From Ianthella basta (taxonomy: Eukaryota > Porifera > Demospongiae > Verongiida > Ianthellidae), in contig OZ025884.1 of assembly GCA_964019415.1 (NCBI GenBank), forward strand, positions 5,254,233 through 5,318,232: DNA of 64,000 bases, given 5' to 3'. This document shows, one piece after another, positions 54,759 to 64,000 of this stretch. Numbering within the stretch: the stretch's first letter is position 1; the number at the start of each line of letters is the position of its first letter. The translations under genes were made by a program, and so were the position numbers. The notes below the pieces were generated by a model that ran no database searches, was not told the DNA's origin, and worked only from the letters and a program-made list of their open reading frames with translations.

Positions 54759-56787
54759 TGTGACCAACACACGTACGTACATGCACACATTGTTTCATCC
54801 ATGCTATTACTGAAGTTCAACTGTTCTCGATACATGTTAACACATACTCATCCTCCTGCCTTCCTACCCAACAGGAGAAGACGAGTACCAGTTCACACAC
54901 TCCAACCCGTCAGTATCCTGGTCCCTGACACTGAATGCCTCAGACAGCTGTGTCTCTGTGATGTGGCATGGAGAGACGTCATATGGCCTGCCCCTAATGG
55001 ACTGTTATGACATGTCAGGCAGTCACTGGTACGGCGGGTATGAGGCATACAACCAGCTGTGGAGCATCAATGATGACAACCGAACGATGCAACCATTCCT
55101 ATCTAATGACACATATGAGTTTCACGATGGGTTTGGTTCCATCCTACATCCAGTGTGGCTCAACTCAAAGGGTGTTCTTGTCTTTGTCGATAAGGATGTT
55201 CCCCTCCATGTGAGCATTAACTCTTTCGGAGACAACCAGCTGTGTTTACAGTCAGTGCCATATGCACTGGGGTGCACTCCTAGTGCTTCACAAAATGGCC
55301 ACCTTTCATACACAGTTTGCCAGTTTGATCATGCTGTTGCAGCTCTGAAACACTTTCTGCAAAATTCTAAGCAGGTTAAGAACCCAACCGCCATCCCTGA
55401 AGAGAGCCTGTTTAAATATCCAATATGGTCCATGGGAGCCTTTAAGACCAAACCTAATGAAATGTTGGTGTGTGCCTTTGCCAATGAGGTTGTGCAGTGT
55501 AATTTTAGTGTTAGTCAGTTGGAAATTGATGATGGATATGGCAATCTCACTATCAATCCAACAAAGTTCCATAGCATCCTACCTAAGCATATTGTTAACT
55601 TGAGTCAACGAAATAATTTTGGCATCACTGCCTGGGTCCATCCCTTTGTTAACTATGATGCAGATTTCTTTAAAGACATCATACAAGAGGAATCTAACCA
55701 TCTCCTCCCTGGCGGTTCTAAGGAGACCACTGCTATTGTTAAGTGGTGGGGAGGGCATGGAGCGCTGATCAACTTTGAGTTACCTAATACCACTGCTTGG
55801 TATAGAGACAAATTGAAGGATTTTGTGAATAATAATGGTCTGACAGCTCTCAGATTTGATGCTGGTGAGAGTGAATATTTGCCGGACTGCCTCTACTTCC
55901 CTGACTCCACCCACCCAGCCACCTTTTCTCAAAAGTATATTGAATTTGCTGCTGGTTTTCATTGGAGCTCTCGCTCTGACGTCCGTGTGGGGTACTTCAC
56001 GCAGGATAAGCCAATATTTGTGCGTATGCTGGATCGCAACTCCACCTGGGGCACAGACAATGGTCTGCACTCTGTCCTCACCACTGCACTGACCATGAGC
56101 ATGATGGGCTACAACTTTATCATTCCGAGCATGATTGGCGGAAACGGTATGAACGCAGCAGGGGACCACACTACATCTTGCGACACTGTTGCCAACTGTA
56201 CCGCCGAGGCCAGGCTAGAAGGCTGCACTACTGACATAGACAAGGAGCTGTACGTCAGGTGGCTTCAGCTGTCTGTCTTTCTTCCTGTAATGCAGTTCTC
56301 TATCCCACCATGGGTCTTTGACGATAGCAGTAAGTTAGTTGAGTATACCAAGAACTTGATCAATTTCCATGAAGTTTTTGCAGATGAACACATAATTCCT
56401 GCAGTCAGTCGGACACTCTCACAGATGTGTCCTCTTATTCGCCCAGTGTGGTGGCTTGATCCACTCAGTGACGAAGCACATAACTGCACCGACGAGTTTC
56501 TTGTCGGTGACTCCATTCTGGTAGCACCCATTTTGAAGAAAGGAAGCAATCAAAGAGATGTGTACCTACCACCAGGTACATGGATTGAATGCAAGGTTCA
56601 TGATGGCAGCAAGCCATGTGAACAAGGTCGCACCTTCCCTGTTGGAGAAGGTGACCATACCCATAGAGTTAGTATTACTAATGATGTTGAAGATCTTAAC
56701 CTTGATACAAATCCACTTGTCTACTTCAAGAGAACAGTTGGACTCAATGACTATGCGTCCACGTTTGACTGCTGGTCGCAAGTATAA
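47231..56787 (+). CDS. MYORG: MYORG-like type II membrane glycosidase (GH31)
   Basis: Exons 47231-47283, 53875-54263 and 54875-56787 join in phase to give 784 aa. The short first exon ([14 protein letters not shown]) is supported by its ATG, donor GTAAGT and a perfect phase fit; it is still the least certain part. The N-terminus is cytosolic and acidic ([10 protein letters not shown]), followed by one membrane span at about 67-88 ([20 protein letters not shown]) and a luminal domain with many N-glycosylation sequons. The GH31 barrel has the nucleophile Asp in [12 protein letters not shown] (about residue 476), and [15 protein letters not shown] carries the expected acid/base Asp. [12 protein letters not shown] follows. 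Vertebrate MYORG is an ER/Golgi alpha-galactosidase of this type; substrate here is inferred only. The catalytic half is one large exon. Intron 1 is 6.6 kb, intron 2 611 bp and mostly CA repeat. Confidence 0.88.
49257..50256 (+). mobile_element. Composite dispersed element, copy 2
   Basis: Four tandem A-type blocks of about 75 bp (GAGAGGTGTCCTTATTTCAG ... GCACTGTCCTCATTA) at 49257-49565, a unique core with an open frame from 49659 ([20 protein letters not shown]), then a B-type MITE-like section (50022-50196) and the terminal GTGAGAAGCGGCATTC. In its core it is over 90 percent identical by eye to the reverse complement of 20142-20872; the reading frame agrees for about 60 residues before a small indel changes it. 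Confidence 0.75.
50936..52190 (+). repeat. 27/28-bp minisatellite, about 45 copies
   Basis: Units contain GGGTTGTATGGGAGTACTGT followed by ATGGGGT (27 bp) or ATAGGAGT (28 bp). Higher-order structure is clear: the ~220-bp block at 51190-51410 recurs without a visible change at 51490-51710, an offset of 300 bp. The minus strand stays open for over 390 codons in three frames, because neither unit contains a stop in that direction. Confidence 0.97.
53096..53262 (+). repeat. 28-bp minisatellite
   Basis: Nearly six identical copies of a unit containing ATCCCTCTGTGTGTATGTGT followed by ATCCCCCT. The near-identity suggests recent expansion. Confidence 0.97.
54470..54786 (+). repeat. CA microsatellite complex, MYORG intron 2
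   Basis: CA repeats with CG, AT and AG interruptions. The segment CACTGTGACCAACACACGTACGTACATGCACA flanking it (given here by its core CTGTGACCAACACACG) occurs twice, near 54571 and 54758, so a ~190-bp block is duplicated. Confidence 0.92.
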
Positions 56788-57265
56788 CAATAGAACCTAT
56801 ACTAACTCTTGGTCAGTATTGGAAACATACAGTATGTATGCATGTGTATTGTTGTATTGTGAAATTGTGACTTGCATTGTGTGCACTGGTCTATGTGCTG
56901 TGTACATAATTATACAGTATGGTTGGTCCCTGTAGCAGAAGGCATATAGGCATTATAATTGCATAATTGAACGTGTCCAATATCATGTCAAATGATCACA
57001 ACTGTTGTCATGTATGCATATAATATATACAACAATTAATACCACAAGTTAAAGCATGCATAACATATAACTGTAGTCAAATGAAAGGAATAAGATGCGA
57101 ACAAAAATATTAAGACATTAAATATTGAAAGCACATGGCATGCCTATAATATATAGACGGCTTATCAAAAGATGTTTGCATTCAATTGATTATTATTAAT
57201 TACAATGACTGATCCATGAGTGCATATCTGCACACTTTCATGCACTGAGCAGTAACTCTCAAACG
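56788..57265. other. Convergent intergenic region (MYORG and DUF547 3' ends)
   Basis: 478 bp between two stop codons on opposite strands, AT-rich, with ATAATATATAC-type stretches. Both 3' UTRs must lie or overlap here. No other feature seen. Confidence 0.6.
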
Positions 57266-60265
<3,000 letters not shown>

Positions 60266-60347
60266 TTTGCTGATTAGAGGGGACGGCCCCTAACCCATAG
60301 CAACTAAACGGACAGTGCAGGGAAACAATCCCGCCAGCAGCGAGATA
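60266..60347. promoter_or_regulatory. Shared bidirectional promoter region
   Basis: Only 82 bp separate the DUF547 ATG (minus) from the coiled-coil ATG (plus). The interval is GC-rich with GGGGACGGCCCC and has no TATA box, so both genes are probably driven from this gap and the adjoining coding or UTR bases. Confidence 0.6.
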
Positions 60348-62584
60348 ATGGGCAGTCGTCCTTCGCGAGCGAGAGCCTCTGTAGCGCCAATGCAGTTAGA
60401 GGCGACACATTCAGAGGCTATCCCGCGAAAAGACACGTCTGGGGAGGAGGACGTGCATTCAGAGCATTCTGTGACTTCAGACGAAGACACTTCCCCAGCG
60501 GACTCCGGGTCCGAATACGGAGTGGTGGCGGAGAACTTTCAGATCTACAAGGTTGAGCTGTTAGAGGAGAAGCTGGCGGAGGCGGAAGGGAGACTGAAGG
60601 ATGCCCAAGAGAGGAACAGACGAGCAGAACAGGTGGGGAGCTGTAGTGTGTGCTTCAGAGTGAAGAAGGTTGATTTCCAGTCTCCTTCCTCCTTCATGTG
60701 TTTTTGCATCATTTAAGCTTTCACACATCATTATTGCCACTCTACCCGCACACTGCTTTATGCCAATGGTTATGCTAGTGAAGTGTACTGCACATCTGGT
60801 GTGCTGGTATTGCTGAAGGCAGTGCTACACTGCAGAATGCAGCAACAAACACTTGATTCTATTTCATCTGTTTTTGTAAGAAACACAATCTGTCTTCTCT
60901 CGTGTGTAATCCTCCTCCCTCCTCAACCCTGTTGCAGACCATAGCAGAGTTGGAGGCACAGCTGAAGGCAGCCAGTCTCTTCTCTCATCCAGAGGTGGAG
61001 AAAGACATGTTCTCTCAGTCATCACCGTCCGTTATCCTGCGTGAACGAAGCCACTCAGCAGATGCCAAGCAGCAGGTGAAGCAAGCAAGACTGCCGCACC
61101 TCAATGTCCTATCCTACTAGGTGGAATTGCAGTGTGTGGCAGCGTTGACAAAGGAGTATGTATATGCCCGGTGTGGTGTTAGTCTCGTTCCCAGATCTAC
61201 CAGAGCACACACGTGGAAGGGTCTGGGAAGGAGAATAGTTTAGTGTGTCTTCTCAGTTGGTGTATTATGCCAGTTTGGCTTTGGATATGTCTTTACAGTG
61301 TGCCCCCATTCAGTAGTTACATGGCAGAGGGTGTGTGCAACTTTGATGGTAGTCACACTTTTGCAATGTTACGGATGTTCACACCACTGTGCTGTCTGGT
61401 TGGAACTGACTTCCTCAGCAGCACACACTGCTTACGTTTGCGTATGTGTGCCAGTGTTCACTGCTGCTGTTCCTACCCTCATTGTTCGCTTGTCTTCTTG
61501 CAGTTCATCCACAGGTTAAAATCAGAGCTGGAGGCATCTCAGAAAGAGCTTAGTGTTACTGTGAGTCCACACACATCCACTACAACTAGCTATAGTTACT
61601 TGTACGGTGTAATGAAGCATGTAGCCTCAAAGGGCTATAACACACCCAGCCACTACTCTATATACTCTGAGCTTATTGTTGTGGTGGCTACCCTCTGCAG
61701 TGTGCACTGGTGATCTTCCCTTGTAGCACTAGCACATATACTGATACACGTGTTGCAACTTGCACTGTGTAGTGGTGGTGGTGGATAATAACACATGGTT
61801 TCTTCTGCTGTATGGAGTGCCACCAGTATCCACACATGGTGGGTATTGAACGTGACTGTAAATTTACACTAACTAGGCGAATGCAAGGCAGTGTGGGGGC
61901 GAGCACAGCGTGTACATGTACATGATCGCAGTCACGCTAACGTGTACTGACCAGTAAGGATGCTGGGTAAATGTGGCCATGAAGTGAATGTGAAGTAAGT
62001 ATAAGCAGAGTCATGTGCTGCTGCGATGGTGGCATGGAGGAGTTTGCAGTGAAGTGTGCGATTCCTGCTGCCGAGGCTGCGGGTTTGCCCCTTGTCAGGC
62101 TGAGAGACTCCATTGACTGGGCTGCAGTTAGGAAGTTTGTGCAATTATTTTCATTGTTGTAAGCAATCGCTGGAAGCGTGCCGCAAAGAATATTCTGGAG
62201 GAGCTCAAGCGGCAACCATTTGCCATCAGTTTCGCCTGTTGCATAATCACCGACTGCGCACATGCAACGGTCCAAAGAACCAACCATATATGGAGAGGAC
62301 GTGACGTACCACGACCTCTGCGATGTACCATGACTTCTGCGGCGAACCGTGACTTCTGCAATGTACCGTGTCTTCCGGTTTCGCACCACCCTGAAGAGAG
62401 GAGCTTCACTTCGCTCGCCCCAATTAACACTTAAAGGATATCGTAGAATTGAAGGTACTATACATATAGCAGGAGCACACACTGAATTGAACTTGAGAAA
62501 CATTTTTTATTCATTATGTGCTATTGGCTATAGTCAGTTGTACAATATGTGATGAGGACGCATGTTTGTGTGCGCGTGTTTGTG

Positions 62585-62672
<88 letters not shown>

Positions 62673-63618
62673 AGTGTGTGTTCTCTGTCTTTGTGATAGA
62701 GGGAGAGGTATGAGAAGCGCCTACATAAGATGAAGTCAGCCTCTGCACAATCACGAGCAGAGTCAGCCTTGGTCATGTTTGAGCTGAAAGAGCAGAACAC
62801 TCGGTTGAAGGAGGAGAACTCACTGCTTCTCGGTGAGAGAGTATGACATAGGCTATATAGTGTGTTGACTCCAGCATACAGTGCGAGAGGTGTCCCAACC
62901 CTGTTGCCCTCCCTCCCCTTCTTCCACTCTCCCCCTCTGTTTCTCCTCCCCACACTGCCTCACCCCCTACCCTCCTCACCTCCCTCTTCCCTTGCTAGAC
63001 AACATTCACCAGTTGGAGAAGGAGAAGACAGCATGGAGCCCTCAGCCAGAGGCCAGTCCATCCTGTACCAGTGCTCCTGCGGTGGGGAAGGTGGCCCCTG
63101 TGAGCCAGGAGACTAGGATGGACCTGGTCCTGGACCTCTCTCAGCAGGTGAAGTTGGTGTGCGTGTGTACGTGTGTGTGTGTGTGCAGGTGGCAGCTACG
63201 TACATGCTACAGTGCAGTGAACATGTAGTGGGACTGCTCTAGTAACGGCGTTGTGTGTGGTGGTATGTGTATTGTTGGCATATGCATACTGTATGACATC
63301 TACAGTATGTATTTATGTGTACAGAGACTGTCATCATTAGTGGGGTAGTTAGATAATTCTTCAAGGGGATGGAGTTTCTTAGGAATATAGGGGGGGCAAG
63401 CACAAACTGAATGTACGTATGCACTACTCCTCTGGTGCAGGTGTCTGCTTTGCACGAGGAGCTGGAGAAGGCAAGAGAGCGGATAGCCCAGCTAGAGGAG
63501 GGGAGAGGCGACCAGCCAGGTACATACATACATACAGTAGGCGTGTGCGTGTGGTCCCAGCCATAGTGTGTACTCTGTACAGTTGGTGTTTAGCTCATTG
63601 GCTAGGGGGATATAAAAT

Positions 63619-63661
<43 letters not shown>

Positions 63662-63851
63662 TCTTGCATAGCCAGACCGCTTTCCTGACCAATGACGTCA
63701 TAATATAAAATGGAGGGGAGCAGCAGTCTGGCTACACGAGACTAGTGTGTGCATGTGTGTGTATCATGTGCAAGGTGTACTCTTGTGATGATCATGTGGT
63801 TGAAGATGCCTTTCTTGCTCCTTCTGTCCAGCTCAGACTAACCCCCTGTAA
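60348..63851 (+). CDS. Coiled-coil protein of unknown family, 286 aa
   Basis: Seven exons in phase: 60348-60632, 60938-61075, 61504-61560, 62700-62832, 62999-63147, 63441-63519, 63832-63851. The ATG at 60348 (MGSRPSRARASVAP) is the first in frame. Residues 1-60 are polar and disordered (SGEEDVHSEHSVTSDEDTS). Heptad-like helices follow: ELLEEKLAEAEGRLKDAQE, IAELEAQLKAA, FIHRLKSELEASQKEL, and RERYEKRLHKMKSASAQSRA joined to ELKEQNTRLKEENSLL; a last helix is LHEELEKARERIAQLEEG. The chain ends QPAQTNPL. This is the pattern of a cytoskeletal, centrosomal or trafficking adaptor, but I cannot assign a family. Divergent from the DUF547 gene, sharing its promoter gap. Confidence 0.75.
61180..61238. repeat. 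Short fold-back related to the AGTCTCGT elements
   Basis: TAGTCTCGTTCCCAGATC facing GGGTCTGGGAAGGAGAATAG, a ~59-bp imperfect hairpin within an intron of the coiled-coil gene. Confidence 0.45.
62262..62375 (+). repeat. Degenerate ~19-bp tandem repeat
   Basis: Four copies around GTACCRTGACTTCTGCG in intron 3 of the coiled-coil gene, within a CpG-richer stretch (62180-62420). Confidence 0.6.
62563..62684 (+). repeat. (TG)n array just before a splice acceptor, coiled-coil gene
   Basis: About 120 bp of TG with GAGTG steps, ending 15 bp before the exon at 62700. Here TG rather than CA lies by the acceptor. Confidence 0.95.
63622..63659 (+). repeat. (TG)n microsatellite
   Basis: About 36 bp, directly abutting the fold-back element at 63659. 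Confidence 0.95.
63659..63745. mobile_element. 87-bp fold-back element
   Basis: Left TAGTCTTGCATAGCCAGACC, right reverse complement TAGTCTCGTGTAGCCAGACT: about 23-bp terminal inverted repeats (three mismatches) with a 40-bp interior containing TGACGTCA. Located in the last intron of the coiled-coil gene. Confidence 0.75.
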
Positions 63852-64000
63852 GACCTGAAGACTTAGAAGGGACAGTTTGAAGAGATGAATGAAGACTTTA
63901 TGAATTTGCAGCCCTGCTTCACCATACGAGGTGAAAGTCAAAGGTCTATGCACATGCAGACCAGACCTGATGTACATAGTTGTCAATGCATGCTGTACCC

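Noticed and set aside
62113-62460. Possible extra exon of the coiled-coil gene in its third intron
   Set aside because: No acceptor and donor pair in phase, and no coiled-coil pattern; exons 3 and 4 already join in phase.
61937-62503. Minus-strand open frame of 188 codons
   Set aside because: No recognisable domain, runs over a degenerate tandem repeat, and lies within an intron of the coiled-coil gene on the other strand.

Overview
The window is nuclear DNA from an intron-rich animal. It carries a Bcl-2 family gene, DHX34, ULK3, DCP2 and a MYORG-type glycosidase, all with spliced GT-AG exons, in a compact layout full of TG/CA microsatellites, minisatellites and short inverted-repeat elements. 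The mix (short intergenic gaps, intronless Bcl-2-like gene, divergence from vertebrate proteins) would suit an early-branching marine invertebrate such as a sponge. That placement is inference; nothing in the sequence names the species.

Layout on the + strand unless noted. 380-3407: DCP2 mRNA-decapping enzyme, 5' exon(s) missing. 3702-4589: intronless unrecognised gene. 4679-12811: ULK3-type kinase, 16 exons, 469 aa, with a LINE remnant in intron 1. 13099-45972: DHX34 RNA helicase, 28 exons, 1120 aa; exons 1-16 are packed in under 7 kb, while exons 17-28 spread over 25 kb of repeat-laden introns. Intron 18 holds a broken, intronless protein-kinase copy (25362-26356) bracketed by inverted-repeat arms. 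46204-46812: intronless Bcl-2-like gene behind a TATA box. 47231-56787: MYORG-like type II membrane glycosidase (GH31), 3 exons, with a 6.6-kb first intron carrying a large minisatellite. 57266-60265 (- strand): secreted DUF547 protein, 5 exons. 60348-63851: coiled-coil protein, 7 exons, starting only 82 bp from the DUF547 start codon in a head-to-head pair.

The exon models were built by hand: every junction was checked for AG/GT (one GC donor) and for reading phase, and the summed coding lengths are divisible by three for ULK3, DHX34, MYORG, DUF547 and the coiled-coil gene. Functionally, DCP2 (decapping) and DHX34 (linked to nonsense-mediated decay in vertebrates) both act in mRNA turnover. 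The other neighbours share no obvious pathway, and eukaryotic adjacency should not be over-read.

The repeat landscape is the most unusual part. It includes TG arrays that start at or just after 5' splice sites and CA arrays near 3' splice sites, a MITE family with TACAGTGGAACC-type termini, an inverted pair of ~0.7-1.0 kb elements 29 kb apart sharing a conserved ~60-residue reading frame, several fold-back elements, a 16-bp palindromic minisatellite next to a splice acceptor, a 1.25-kb minisatellite with no stop codons over hundreds of codons in three frames, and a dispersed hammerhead-like motif. I saw no tRNA, rRNA, CRISPR array or complete autonomous transposon.
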